Positions 8,333-16,886 of a stretch of 64,000 nucleotides of DNA are shown piece by piece. Both the position numbers and the translations under genes were made by a program. Position 1 is the first letter of the stretch. Every line of letters begins with the position of its first letter. The stretch is from an uncultured Draconibacterium sp. (GTDB taxonomy: Bacteria > Bacteroidota > Bacteroidia > Bacteroidales > Prolixibacteraceae), in assembly GCF_963675585.1 (NCBI RefSeq), contig NZ_OY776411.1:625001-689000 (forward strand), written 5' to 3'. The notes under the pieces were generated by a model. It saw only the letters and a program-made list of their open reading frames with translations, made no database searches and was not told the origin of the DNA.

Positions 8333-9217
8333 CTATTTTGTTCGGGCAGCAATACGTTTCGAAATTAAATTCAGAGCCAAAACCATTGCCATTAACAACA
8401 AGGAAGAACTCCATATTAAATCTACCATGTTCGGATCGTTGTAAAATTCCCAGATTAACAGTGGCACTGCACTGGTTGGTTTGCTTATGTCCAGATTTAT
8501 CATGGTACTTCCCAAAGCGGTGAGCATTAATGGTGCAGTTTCGCCTAAAACCCGCGAAATACCCAACAAAATACCCGTCAACAAACCGCTAAAGCTGGTA
8601 GGAACCAAAACTCTTAAAATTACTTTATAATACGGAACTCCCAAGGCCAAAGCAGCTTCTTTTATTGTTTGCGGAATCATTTTCAATGTTTCCTCGGTTG
8701 ATCGCACAATCATTGGCAACATCATAATCGATAAAGAAACACTTCCTGCCAGGGCAGAGAAACCGTTTGTTATCGGTTTTACAATCCACATGTAAGCAAT
8801 CAAACCTAAAACAATGGAAGGCACTCCCTGCAAAACATCAGATACATTTCGGGTTAAGTTGGCTAAAAATTTACCCGGATTTTCATACAAATAAATACCG
8901 GTTATAACCCCAACTGGAATTGCAATTACCGAGGCCAAAACCACCATCAAAAGCGTTCCGGTTAATCCGTTTGCAATACCGCCCGGAATCAATTCACCAT
9001 TACTCAAAGCTGTCATTGCTTCAAATGTGTCCGGTGGCGTTTTTAGTATAAAATCGAAACTTATCTGGCGATAACCTTTTACAACAAGTTGGTAAATTAT
9101 TAGTACAATAGGCGAAATAGTAATGGTAGAAAGTACGATTACCAGTACTTTATAGAACTTGTCTTTAAGCGTTCTTCGCCCAAGATTATCAACCATTAAA
9201 TTTGCTGAGCTACTCAT
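8333..9217 (-). CDS. pstA: Phosphate ABC transporter permease PstA
   Basis: A 294-residue inner-membrane permease with about six membrane segments. The coupling-helix signature is EAALALGVPYYKVILRVLVPTSFSGLLTG (discontinuous conserved EAA...G...I..P). It starts at the ATG at 9217, 1 bp after the pstC stop. The longer open frame would overlap pstC by 32 bp and adds no domain. It forms the membrane channel of the phosphate importer together with PstC. Thirteen bases separate it from pstB. Confidence 0.95.
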   Translation of the reverse strand: MSSSANLMVDNLGRRTLKDKFYKVLVIVLSTITISPIVLIIYQLVVKGYRQISFDFILKTPPDTFEAMTALSNGELIPGGIANGLTGTLLMVVLASVIAIPVGVITGIYLYENPGKFLANLTRNVSDVLQGVPSIVLGLIAYMWIVKPITNGFSALAGSVSLSIMMLPMIVRSTEETLKMIPQTIKEAALALGVPYYKVILRVLVPTSFSGLLTGILLGISRVLGETAPLMLTALGSTMINLDISKPTSAVPLLIWEFYNDPNMVDLIWSSSLLLMAMVLALNLISKRIAARTK

Positions 9218-9218
9218 G

Positions 9219-10070
9219 TTAAGCCATTTTTTTAATGATAAATTTTCCAATCGCGTTAATAATTCCCGTAATCAGGAACAACAACAAACCAATGGCAATT
9301 AAAGCACTGAGCTTTAAACCTTCAGCTTCACCAAACTGATTGGCAATTACCGAAGCCATTGTGTTTCCGGTACTGAAAAAACCGTCGGGAATTACATTTG
9401 AATTACCAATTAGCATAGTAACAGCCATTGTTTCACCAAGTGCCCGCCCTAACGACAGGATGTACCCGGCAACAATACCCGACCTGGCAGAGGGAACCAC
9501 CACATTAAATATTACTTCCGATTTTGTTGCTCCCAGTGAGTAGGCAGCCTCTTTGAGTTCGTTGGGAACCATTGAAATGATTTCGTTACTTAAAGAGGTA
9601 GCATACGGAATAATCATAATGGCAAGAATAATGCTTGCAGTAAAAATTCCAAATCCCTGGTTGGGCAAACCGATATCGATTAACAAAGGTCGAAGTACAT
9701 AAAATCCCCATAAACCATATACAATTGACGGAATACCGGCCAGTAAATCGACCATTGTGCCCAGCACTTTTGCCAATTTTGTACCGCGGTAATATTCGCC
9801 AATAAAAAGCGAAGCCGAAAACGACAGTGGCAAGCTAATTAACAAGGCTGCCACAGAAGTAATTATAGTTCCTGAAATAAATGGGAGAGCTCCGTAGTTC
9901 TCCTTTCCTTCGGTTGGATTCCAGTTGTTTGAAAAAACAAACTTAAATCCAAAACTTTTAAAGGCCGGAATTGCTCCTTCTACCAAAGAATATATCATGC
10001 CTCCCGCAACAAAGAGGATTAGCAACGAGGATAAAAGCAGTACTCCTTTTGTAATTTTATCGCTGTTCAT
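9219..10070 (-). CDS. pstC: Phosphate ABC transporter permease PstC
   Basis: A 283-residue permease with about six membrane spans and the EAA loop KEAAYSLGATKSEVIFNVVVP. The region around GIPSIVYGLWGFYVLRPLL is typical of PstC. The ATG at 10070 is preferred to an adjacent TTG. It follows pstS after a 149-bp gap that holds two strong hairpins, so its expression may be lower than that of pstS. It pairs with PstA in the phosphate importer. Confidence 0.95.
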   Translation of the reverse strand: MNSDKITKGVLLLSSLLILFVAGGMIYSLVEGAIPAFKSFGFKFVFSNNWNPTEGKENYGALPFISGTIITSVAALLISLPLSFSASLFIGEYYRGTKLAKVLGTMVDLLAGIPSIVYGLWGFYVLRPLLIDIGLPNQGFGIFTASIILAIMIIPYATSLSNEIISMVPNELKEAAYSLGATKSEVIFNVVVPSARSGIVAGYILSLGRALGETMAVTMLIGNSNVIPDGFFSTGNTMASVIANQFGEAEGLKLSALIAIGLLLFLITGIINAIGKFIIKKMA

Positions 10071-10119
10071 CAATTAGATGTTAGACTTTGAGATGGTTGG
10101 CAAAATCTGTTTAAAGCAA

Positions 10120-10207
10120 ATTTTACGAACGAAGAGAAAAGCTTGTTATTACAACAGCCTCTCTTCTTCGTAAAATGTCATGGCACATCAAGTTTGTGTG
10201 AACTTGA
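10120..10207 (-). promoter_or_regulatory. Two inverted repeats between pstS and pstC (processing or attenuation structure)
   Basis: Reading leftward after pstS, the first hairpin is CAAGTT / AACTTG with a 6-nt loop (10188-10207, 7 bp with the outer pair). The second is a long imperfect stem. Its arms are at 10120-10142 and 10157-10176 and share ATTTTACGAA, then AAGAGA. There is no long T-run after it, so it is not a classic terminator. Such structures between a binding-protein gene and its permease gene commonly protect the upstream mRNA or cause partial termination, which would raise PstS over PstCAB. Confidence 0.6.
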
Positions 10208-10219
10208 GGTAATGTATTT

Positions 10220-11290
10220 TTACAATAACGGTGTTCCGTCGAAAGTAACCGAGCGTAAAATTACTTTTGCTTTTTCAGCAGCAGCATCAGGAAGCGGTGC
10301 ATAATGCACTTTTTCTGCTTGTCCCTGAGCATCAGCACTTACCAACCAATCGAGGAAAGAAACTGTAGCCAATGCCTGTTCTTTTGAACGACCGTTGTAA
10401 TTCTGTTCTTTGTAAAGAATAATCCATGTAAATCCACTGATTGGATATGCATCCGGATCATCCGAATTGGTCAACATAATTCTTGTATCGGCAGGAATTT
10501 CGCCTTTTGCTGCAGCACTTACCGAAGCAATTGAAGGAACGATATAATTACCGGCGCTGTTTTGAACTTTTGCAGTTTGAATTTTTTGTGCAAACGCATA
10601 TTCCGAACCTATATAGCCAATGGCACCTTCGGTTTGTTTAATGGTTCCGGCAACACCAGGGTTACCTTTTGCTCCCATTCCAACAGGCCACTGCAACGAT
10701 TTTCCGGCGCCAACTGCATCAGCCCATTTCGAGCTAATTTTGGTCATGTAATCGCTAAAAATAAAAGTGGTTCCGCTACCGTCCGAACGATGTACAAATG
10801 TAATATCCATGTCAGGCAGAGCAACACCTTCGTTGTTTGCTTTTAATGCAGGATCGTTCCATTTTGTAATTTCGCCCATGAACATTTTCTCCAGCAACTC
10901 GTTCGACAATTTTAAATCGTCAACACCCGGCAAATTGTAAGCAATAACAACTGCTCCCAATACGGTTGGAATGTGAACAACTTCAGCTGGCATTTCAGCC
11001 AATTTATCGTCGCTTAAATACGCATCGGTTGCACCAAAGTCTACTACTTTATCGGTAAGGCTTCGGATACCTCCACCAGAACCAATACCACCGTAAGTTA
11101 AAAGTGTACCTGTTTCTGAAGTATAGGCTTTAAAAACCATATTGTAGTAAGGCATTGGGAAAGTTGCTCCTGCCGCTGTAAGAGCTACTTTTGAAGTGCT
11201 TGCCGACTTTTCGCCACCATCCTTTTTAGGAGAGTTTGAACAGCTGGCCAAAAAAAATACTGCGACTAATAACAATGCAAAATTTTTCAT
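10220..11290 (-). CDS. pstS: Phosphate-binding lipoprotein PstS
   Basis: A 356-residue phosphate-binding protein. The signal peptide ends in the lipobox LASC (Cys17), so the mature protein is lipid-anchored in the periplasm. PstS motifs include GAGATFPMPYY near residue 41, GGIGSGGGIRSL, DFGATDAYLSDD, the phosphate loop HRSDGSGTTFIFSDY and TEGAIGYIG. It delivers phosphate to PstCAB. It is transcribed after the porin gene with a 47-bp gap that contains no promoter I recognise, so it should share the Pho-box promoter at 12355-12414. Confidence 0.96.
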   Translation of the reverse strand: MKNFALLLVAVFFLASCSNSPKKDGGEKSASTSKVALTAAGATFPMPYYNMVFKAYTSETGTLLTYGGIGSGGGIRSLTDKVVDFGATDAYLSDDKLAEMPAEVVHIPTVLGAVVIAYNLPGVDDLKLSNELLEKMFMGEITKWNDPALKANNEGVALPDMDITFVHRSDGSGTTFIFSDYMTKISSKWADAVGAGKSLQWPVGMGAKGNPGVAGTIKQTEGAIGYIGSEYAFAQKIQTAKVQNSAGNYIVPSIASVSAAAKGEIPADTRIMLTNSDDPDAYPISGFTWIILYKEQNYNGRSKEQALATVSFLDWLVSADAQGQAEKVHYAPLPDAAAEKAKVILRSVTFDGTPLL

Positions 11291-11337
11291 TTTCTATTTC
11301 TTTTAAATTTAATTTTCTAGTTTTCTGTTTCTTATTT

Positions 11338-12321
11338 TTAGAATTTCAACTCAAGGTTCAAATACAAATACGAGGTATTTGGCGAGTCATCAGCAGTACT
11401 CCACAAACGGTAGTTTGGTGCAACTTTAATCCCTTTTACCGGGCTAAATTCAACACCTGCCATAATAAGCTGACCATCTTTTCCGATGTTCCAGGCTTCG
11501 CTTTCTCCTTCCAGTTTTTTCGATTTTAAATCATCAAAACGACCAAATATTTTAATCTTGTTATTTGGTTTAAAGGTTCCGTAAAAAGATGTACCGTAAA
11601 TATCGTGTCCATCTTCCATGCCCATATTTTGCTGATAATTGTATTCAGCACCCAGTACAACTTTTTCTCCTGTATAGGCCAGGAAAGTTGCCAACGATTG
11701 TTGTTTAACCTCGTCGCCCATGTAATCGGCAAATACTCGTGCAGTTACATTTTTTACAGGTGTTGCAGTAATACCAAGTCCCGGGCGAACAAAATCATCG
11801 CTCTGAATTACTTTGTAACCCTCACCATTTATAACTGAAAAATCGGCACTTACAAAATCGTTGAATTTGTATTCCATATTAAAACCAAAATCGGCGCTTG
11901 AATTAAATTTATACGCATCCTGAAATGATTTCTCAACATAACGATACCCCCAGATTTTTTCTGAAGCTTTAAACTGAGTGGTGGAAATCATACCAAAATA
12001 GGCTTTAAAGTTTCCACTTTTGTACTGCACATAAGCGTTTTTCAAATAAGCAACACTTTTTAATGCACCAACTTTTGGATCTCCCACGTCAAAAACAACT
12101 TTTGCATAAAACTCTTTGCTAAAATTATATTCGTATCCTAAATACGCACGTGTAATACCAAAAGCAGGATTGGTTTCACCGTCGGAAAAAGCGGTATTAA
12201 AGTTTGTGAATATCAAAGCGAGTGGTTTTCCATTTGGTTCAAATTCGTCGGTTGAATTTTGCGAAAAACTTGTTGACACAATGCTTAGCATAGCCAACAA
12301 TAAAAAAGTTAATTTTTTCAT
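11338..12321 (-). CDS. Outer-membrane porin, first gene of the pst operon
   Basis: A 327-residue beta-barrel protein with a signal peptide (cleaved after ...STSFSQ, about residue 21), alternating beta-strand sequence and a terminal Phe typical of outer-membrane assembly (LYLNLELKF). It resembles the short porins found beside Bacteroidetes pst genes and phosphate-selective porins, though I cannot assign a precise family. Being first in the pst operon behind a Pho-box-like promoter, it most likely lets phosphate or small phosphate compounds cross the outer membrane. Specificity is inferred from position. Confidence 0.85.
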   Translation of the reverse strand: MKKLTFLLLAMLSIVSTSFSQNSTDEFEPNGKPLALIFTNFNTAFSDGETNPAFGITRAYLGYEYNFSKEFYAKVVFDVGDPKVGALKSVAYLKNAYVQYKSGNFKAYFGMISTTQFKASEKIWGYRYVEKSFQDAYKFNSSADFGFNMEYKFNDFVSADFSVINGEGYKVIQSDDFVRPGLGITATPVKNVTARVFADYMGDEVKQQSLATFLAYTGEKVVLGAEYNYQQNMGMEDGHDIYGTSFYGTFKPNNKIKIFGRFDDLKSKKLEGESEAWNIGKDGQLIMAGVEFSPVKGIKVAPNYRLWSTADDSPNTSYLYLNLELKF

Positions 12322-12354
12322 TTTACTTAAGATTGAATTTTTGTCTATTTACAA

Positions 12355-12414
12355 TGGCAAAAGTGTAGCATTGCTATTACACACAAGTTACAAATTTGTT
12401 ACAAAACGATTAAA
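12355..12414 (-). promoter_or_regulatory. Pho-box-type promoter of the porin-pst-phoU operon
   Basis: TTACA occurs on the plus strand at 12377, 12388 and 12399, and TTAAA at 12410, all exactly 11 bp apart. Toward the porin gene this reads as repeated TGTAA(C). About nine bases further is a -7-like element ending in TTTTG (12355-12368 complement, TACACTTTTG), and the gene starts at 12321. This is the clearest Pho box in the window. Confidence 0.7.
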
Positions 12415-12500
12415 TTATTCCGTACAGATACAATTAACCTCCTGGAAAAAAGGGAAATATGTAATTGCAAATTGTGTTACAAAAATATTACAACAACAAA

Positions 12501-12525
12501 AAGGCCGGACAAATTGCCCGGCCTT
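12501..12525 (-). terminator. Rho-independent terminator of the PiT gene
   Basis: An inverted repeat AAGGCCGG ... CCGGCCTT with a 9-nt loop. Reading leftward it is followed by TTTTTGTTG. It lies 25 bp after the stop codon of the leftward PiT gene, upstream of the porin promoter. Confidence 0.85.
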
Positions 12526-12549
12526 CGTGTATCTAATATGTTATTGAAT

Positions 12550-14823
12550 CTATTTCGATTGACGTGTATAAGTAATAAAGTCGCGTTGCGCTTTTACCAA
12601 ATTTACTGTGTGCAACAACAAGTGTTCAATTTCAGATATCATTTTAAAGAACAGCTGCGAATTACGTGTATTAACTTCTTTGTTTTTGATACGTTTAATT
12701 TGATTTTTCTCCAATTTATTTAATTCACCCAAAATCTTATCGCGTTCTTTAATTAAATTATCCAGCTCATCAAACTGTTCTTCTTTAACAGCGTGTAATA
12801 CAAAATTGTAAAAAGTATCGGTAGCTGTTATAAGCGCATTAAGTTCTTTTGCCTGTTCGGCTATAAATGGTTTGTGATTGTTTTCGATATGAACAATCAT
12901 TGGTTCAAGCATAAAATGAACGGCATGTGCCATTTCTCGTTTATGCTCCATCATTTGAACATAAAAATGACTGGTTTCAATTGGTCCACCCGAAATCTTA
13001 GAAACAATGGAATATACTTTATCCCTGTTTCGTTTTGATTTCTTTGAGAAAGCAGCACTCGATTCCTGCGCTTTCTTTAATCCCGCTCTGTCTTCTTTAA
13101 TAAAACTTTCAATACCCAAAGTAATAATCTGGTTACTCGATACAACTGCTTTAATCATTTGTTTCGAGCTTTTTGCCATAATTTGTTCAAAGGCATCTTC
13201 TTCAACAATTTCTTCTTCTTCGTTTTCAACTTTTGCTGCAGAACGTTTTTTAAGAAGAGTATGTGTGCGAATTACCATGAACAGGGCAACACCACAGAAT
13301 ACAAAAATCATAAACTTACCACTAACGGCAATAAGCAATGCAACAAGTCCCGAAACCGAAAAAGCGATTAATGCGGTTAAGAACCATCCACCAATTACGG
13401 CGAATACACCCGAAATACGGTAAACTGCACTTTCACGATCCCATGCACGATCGGACAACGAGGTTCCCATTGCAACCATAAACGTAACATAGGTGGTTGA
13501 TAAAGGAAGTTTTAATGAAGTACCAATGGCAATAAGAATACTGGCCACAACCAGGTTTACCGATGCCCTGATTTTATCAAACGATGGCGGATCCTGATCG
13601 TCTTCTGCAACATACGAATGTGGTTCGAATCGTGATTGTATTCCTCTTGAAAATGAACCAGGCAGTAGTCGTACTAATTTTTTATTGAAATTAGTAGCTC
13701 CACGAACCATAACCCGTGCGCCAAATGAAGATCCAAAACGCTCTTCTCCTTCGTTCTGACGCGAAAGATCGAGTGATGTGGCAATTACAGATTTTGCTTT
13801 TTTCGACATAATCAGTGTAACAATCATCACTAAACCTGCAACTAATAACATATACGTTGGAGTGCCTACCTTACCTGCAAGCATTGCCATTGAGTAGGTG
13901 TCTGGATTTGTTGCACCATCGGCCATCCAGGCTTGAAAAGAATTATAACCGGCCAACGGTACTCCAATAAAGTTTACAAGGTCGTTTCCGGCAAAGGCCA
14001 TCGCCAAAGCAAATGTACCTGCCAACACAACTACTTTTAATATTTTAATGTTGAAAATCCACTTTAATAATTGGATAAAAACAACCCAAAATCCGAAGCT
14101 ATACAGCATTACCAATCCTGAATTGTGCTTAAACCAGTCTTGTAAAGTTTCTCCGCTGCTTAATTCAAAATCAGCATACGACGAACCTTTCATTCCTTTA
14201 ATAAAAATGAAATAAGTTATGGCAGTAATGGCCAAACCTCCGAAAATTGCACCATAATACTTCATTGTATCCCGGTACTTAAAGGTAAATATCAACCGGG
14301 CGATGTACTGCACAATGGCACCAACACTAAAAGCAATAAACACCGACACCAGTATTCCGGTGATAATTGCCAGCGCTTTACTGGAGTTAATGTACTGCGC
14401 CAATTCCATAACCACAGAACCTCCGGCTGACTTAATTTTTACTATTGAAACTGCCACGGCAGCACCAAGTAATTCAAAAACGATTGAAACTGTTGTGGAA
14501 GTTGGCATTCCGAAGGTATTGAACATATCCAGCAAGATTACGTCGGTAATCATTACGGCCAGAAAAATGATCATGATTTCGGAGAAGTAGAACATTTCAG
14601 GATGAAATATCCCCTTCCTGGCTACTTCCATCATTCCGTTTGAAAAAGTAGCACCAATTAAAACCCCCAAACTAGCCATCAAAAAGATCAACCATTTGGG
14701 AGCAGCTTTCGAACCAATAGCAGAGTTCAGAAAGTTGACAGCGTCGTTACTAACACCTACAATCAAATCTGAAATTGCAAGTGCGAAAAGAACGACCACT
14801 AAAATCAAGTAAAAATTTTCCAT
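12550..14823 (-). CDS. PiT-family inorganic phosphate transporter with C-terminal PhoU-like domain
   Basis: A 757-residue protein. Two PiT repeats form the membrane part: the N-terminal one contains VGVSNDAVNFLNSAIGSKA and MPTSTTVSIVFELLGAA, and the second contains AGNDLVNFIGVPLAGY and LKLPLSTTYVTFMVAMGTSLSDRAW. These are the conserved GANDVANA-type and P(T/L)STT motifs. About residues 535-755 are soluble and helical, rich in Glu/Lys, and resemble PhoU/DUF47 bundles often encoded by a separate gene beside pit. It imports phosphate with cations at low affinity. The fused domain suggests built-in regulation. A consensus -7 box and degenerate 11-bp repeats precede it. Confidence 0.93.
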   Translation of the reverse strand: MENFYLILVVVLFALAISDLIVGVSNDAVNFLNSAIGSKAAPKWLIFLMASLGVLIGATFSNGMMEVARKGIFHPEMFYFSEIMIIFLAVMITDVILLDMFNTFGMPTSTTVSIVFELLGAAVAVSIVKIKSAGGSVVMELAQYINSSKALAIITGILVSVFIAFSVGAIVQYIARLIFTFKYRDTMKYYGAIFGGLAITAITYFIFIKGMKGSSYADFELSSGETLQDWFKHNSGLVMLYSFGFWVVFIQLLKWIFNIKILKVVVLAGTFALAMAFAGNDLVNFIGVPLAGYNSFQAWMADGATNPDTYSMAMLAGKVGTPTYMLLVAGLVMIVTLIMSKKAKSVIATSLDLSRQNEGEERFGSSFGARVMVRGATNFNKKLVRLLPGSFSRGIQSRFEPHSYVAEDDQDPPSFDKIRASVNLVVASILIAIGTSLKLPLSTTYVTFMVAMGTSLSDRAWDRESAVYRISGVFAVIGGWFLTALIAFSVSGLVALLIAVSGKFMIFVFCGVALFMVIRTHTLLKKRSAAKVENEEEEIVEEDAFEQIMAKSSKQMIKAVVSSNQIITLGIESFIKEDRAGLKKAQESSAAFSKKSKRNRDKVYSIVSKISGGPIETSHFYVQMMEHKREMAHAVHFMLEPMIVHIENNHKPFIAEQAKELNALITATDTFYNFVLHAVKEEQFDELDNLIKERDKILGELNKLEKNQIKRIKNKEVNTRNSQLFFKMISEIEHLLLHTVNLVKAQRDFITYTRQSK

Positions 14824-14848
14824 TTATTTAGTATTTAATGTCGGCCGG

Positions 14849-14936
14849 CAAATATAAGCTAAGTATAAAGTTTAATCGTTTTGTAATATTACGAAATTAT
14901 TAATAAACCGTAAAATTACTGTTACTCAACAAATAG
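14849..14936 (-). promoter_or_regulatory. Promoter of the PiT gene with degenerate Pho-box-like repeats
   Basis: Toward the PiT gene a perfect -7 box TATATTTG lies at 14849-14856 (complement CAAATATA), 26 bp from the ATG. Further upstream, hexamers AGTAAC, TTTTAC, ATTAAT and CGTAAT fall at 11-bp steps (about 14898-14936). Their distance to the -7 box is larger than at the clear Pho boxes, so phosphate control here is a weak call. The -7 box itself is good. Confidence 0.4.
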
Positions 14937-14947
14937 CGGAAATTTTA

Positions 14948-14955
14948 TACTTTTG
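14948..14955 (+). promoter_or_regulatory. -7 box of the PhoR-type kinase gene
   Basis: TACTTTTG matches TAnnTTTG, and the ATG of the kinase gene is 18 bp further on. A clear -33 TTTG is not seen. Transcription would start near 14962, leaving a leader of about a dozen bases. Confidence 0.5.
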
Positions 14956-14973
14956 CGCAAATATTTTTTTCAT

Positions 14974-16017
14974 ATGAAAACGTACTCTTCGAAGTTTCTT
15001 GCCGTGGTTGTTTCTGTAACCTTAACCATACTTGCACTGGCCATTGCTTTGCTTGCTCATTATTACAACAACCACTTTTGGATTATCATAGTTCCAACAA
15101 TTTTGTTTTTTGTAGCCTCTTATTATTCAATTGTATTTATTATTCAGAAATACATAATCGACCGAATTAAACCCATTTACAATACCATTCGCGATTTGCC
15201 TTTAAGCGGGAAAAAGCTCGAAGAAGCGAACCTAAACACCAACAGTTTATTGTTAAATGTAAAAAACGAAGTAGAAGAGTGGGCCAAAACACAACTAAAA
15301 GAAATAGAACGATTAAAAGAACTTGAGAAATACCGTAAAGATTTTGTAGGAAACGTTTCGCACGAGTTAAAAACGCCCATCTTTAATATTCAGGGTTATG
15401 TTTTAACCTTGCTCGAAGGAGGATTGGATGATCCGAAAATTAATAAGCTTTATTTGCGGCGTACCGAAAAAAGCATAGACCGAATGGTATCGATTGTTGA
15501 AGACCTTGAGTCGATTACCAAACTTGAATCGGGAGAATTGAAATTGAACTTTATAAAATTTGACATTGTAAAAACAGTAGCCGAAGTAATAGAAATGGAA
15601 ACATGGCAGGCTTCGGAAAGTAAAATTAAAGTTCAGATTATTGATAAACCTGACAAACCTATTTTTGTTAAAGCAGATAAAAAACGAATTCTGGAAGTTA
15701 TTACAAACCTGATTGTTAACGGAATAAAATACGGAAAAAAGAAGGGTTATGTAAATATAAGTTTCCACGATTTGGAAGACAACATAATTGTTGAAGTTGC
15801 CGACAATGGAATTGGAATGGAGAAAAAAGATTTGCCACGTATTTTTGAACGATTCTTCCGTGTTGACAAATCGCGTTCGCGCGAACAAGGAGGAACCGGG
15901 CTGGGTTTATCAATCGTAAAACATATTATCGAGGCACACAATCAATCGATTAATGTGCGCAGTGTAGTTGATCAGGGGACAACCTTTAACTTTACACTTG
16001 AAAAAGCCAAATATTAA
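14974..16017 (+). CDS. PhoR-type sensor histidine kinase
   Basis: A 347-residue kinase with two adjacent membrane helices (about 8-28 and 35-57) and almost no periplasmic loop, as in classical PhoR. A cytoplasmic coiled linker follows, then HisKA with NVSHELKTP (phosphorylated His130) and a HATPase domain with NLIVNGIKYG, DNGIGM and GTGLGLSIVK. The ATG at 14974 is chosen over an upstream TTG because a -7 box sits just before it. It is divergent from the PiT gene and 89 bp upstream of its regulator gene, which has its own Pho-box-like promoter. It probably monitors phosphate through PhoU/Pst rather than an external ligand. Confidence 0.9.
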   Translation: MKTYSSKFLAVVVSVTLTILALAIALLAHYYNNHFWIIIVPTILFFVASYYSIVFIIQKYIIDRIKPIYNTIRDLPLSGKKLEEANLNTNSLLLNVKNEVEEWAKTQLKEIERLKELEKYRKDFVGNVSHELKTPIFNIQGYVLTLLEGGLDDPKINKLYLRRTEKSIDRMVSIVEDLESITKLESGELKLNFIKFDIVKTVAEVIEMETWQASESKIKVQIIDKPDKPIFVKADKKRILEVITNLIVNGIKYGKKKGYVNISFHDLEDNIIVEVADNGIGMEKKDLPRIFERFFRVDKSRSREQGGTGLGLSIVKHIIEAHNQSINVRSVVDQGTTFNFTLEKAKY

Positions 16018-16040
16018 CCTAACTTTGTGTTTATTATAAG

Positions 16041-16086
16041 TTTAAAGATAAGTTAACGGTTCTGTAACAAAGGGCGCGTAACTTTA
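16041..16086 (+). promoter_or_regulatory. Pho-box-type promoter of the PhoB-like regulator gene
   Basis: TTTAAA (16041), GTTAAC (16052) and TGTAAC (16063) are spaced exactly 11 bp. Ten bases after the last is TAACTTTA (16079-16086), one mismatch from TAnnTTTG, and the ATG is at 16107. It points to autoregulation of the response regulator, as for PhoB elsewhere. Confidence 0.6.
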
Positions 16087-16106
16087 TCACAATTTATTAT
16101 ACAATT

Positions 16107-16805
16107 ATGAGTGAAAATGAATTTAAAGTTCTGTTGGTTGACGACGAGTTGGACATTCTGGAATTTCTAAGTTACAATCTGGAAAAAGCCGGATACAAAG
16201 TATATACAGCAAAAAATGGTGTTGAAGCCCTTCAGATGGCCGAAAAGCATACACCTCACCTTATTATTTTAGATGTAATGATGCCCGAAATGGACGGAAT
16301 TGCAGCTTGCGAAGAACTTCGTAAAATGCCTTCGTTAAGCACTACCATTATTGCATTTTTAACTGCTCGTGGCGAAGATTATTCTCAAATTGCAGGATTT
16401 GAAGCCGGAGCGGACGATTACATAACAAAACCGGTTCGCCCGAAAGTGTTGGTAAGCCGTGTTAAAGCCTTATTAAAAAGAACCGGCGAGGCAACTCAAC
16501 CTGTTGAGGTTATTGACACAAATACTGTAACCATTGGCGACTTGCTAATTGATAAAGAAAGATACCTGATTCGCATCAGCGACACCGAAATGATTCTTCC
16601 ACGAAAAGAATTTGAATTGCTTTCGTTATTGGTTTCGAAACCGGGTAAAGTATTTACGCGCGAAGAAATTTATTTCTCGGTTTGGGGCGAAAATGTTGTT
16701 GTTGGAGACCGTACCATCGACGTTCACATTCGCAAACTGCGCGAAAAAATTGGCAACGACCACATTAAAACCTTAAAAGGAATTGGTTATAAATTTGTTG
16801 AGTAA
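16107..16805 (+). CDS. PhoB-like response regulator
   Basis: A 232-residue OmpR-family regulator. The receiver has acidic residues Asp12-Asp13, phosphoacceptor Asp56 (LIILDVMMPEMDG) and Lys of TKPVRP. The winged-helix domain (about 130-230) has a recognition region GDRTIDVHIRKLREKIG and ends GIGYKFVE. The kinase gene precedes it. The gene has a Pho-box-like promoter, so it is the better candidate for the main phosphate regulator, while the regulator at 6131 may modulate the same sites. A factor-independent terminator follows. Confidence 0.93.
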   Translation: MSENEFKVLLVDDELDILEFLSYNLEKAGYKVYTAKNGVEALQMAEKHTPHLIILDVMMPEMDGIAACEELRKMPSLSTTIIAFLTARGEDYSQIAGFEAGADDYITKPVRPKVLVSRVKALLKRTGEATQPVEVIDTNTVTIGDLLIDKERYLIRISDTEMILPRKEFELLSLLVSKPGKVFTREEIYFSVWGENVVVGDRTIDVHIRKLREKIGNDHIKTLKGIGYKFVE

Positions 16806-16828
16806 GAACAGATTACTTTTAAAAGATA

Positions 16829-16857
16829 TAAAAGGGGCTTATTTGGTCCCTTTTTTT
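16829..16857 (+). terminator. Terminator after the PhoB-like gene
   Basis: AAAGGG and CCCTTT arms surround a short loop, followed by a run of T to 16857, 24 bp after the stop codon. Confidence 0.7.
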
Positions 16858-16886
16858 ATGCCTAAAAATGATTGAAAACCAATTCG

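Noticed and set aside
8320-8352. Longer PstB start overlapping pstA
   Set aside because: The ATG at 8319 gives the normal PstB length and keeps the genes separate.
10181-10198. TGGCAC in the pstS-pstC gap as a sigma-54 promoter
   Set aside because: The required GC element at the right distance is missing, and the bases are part of or next to hairpins.
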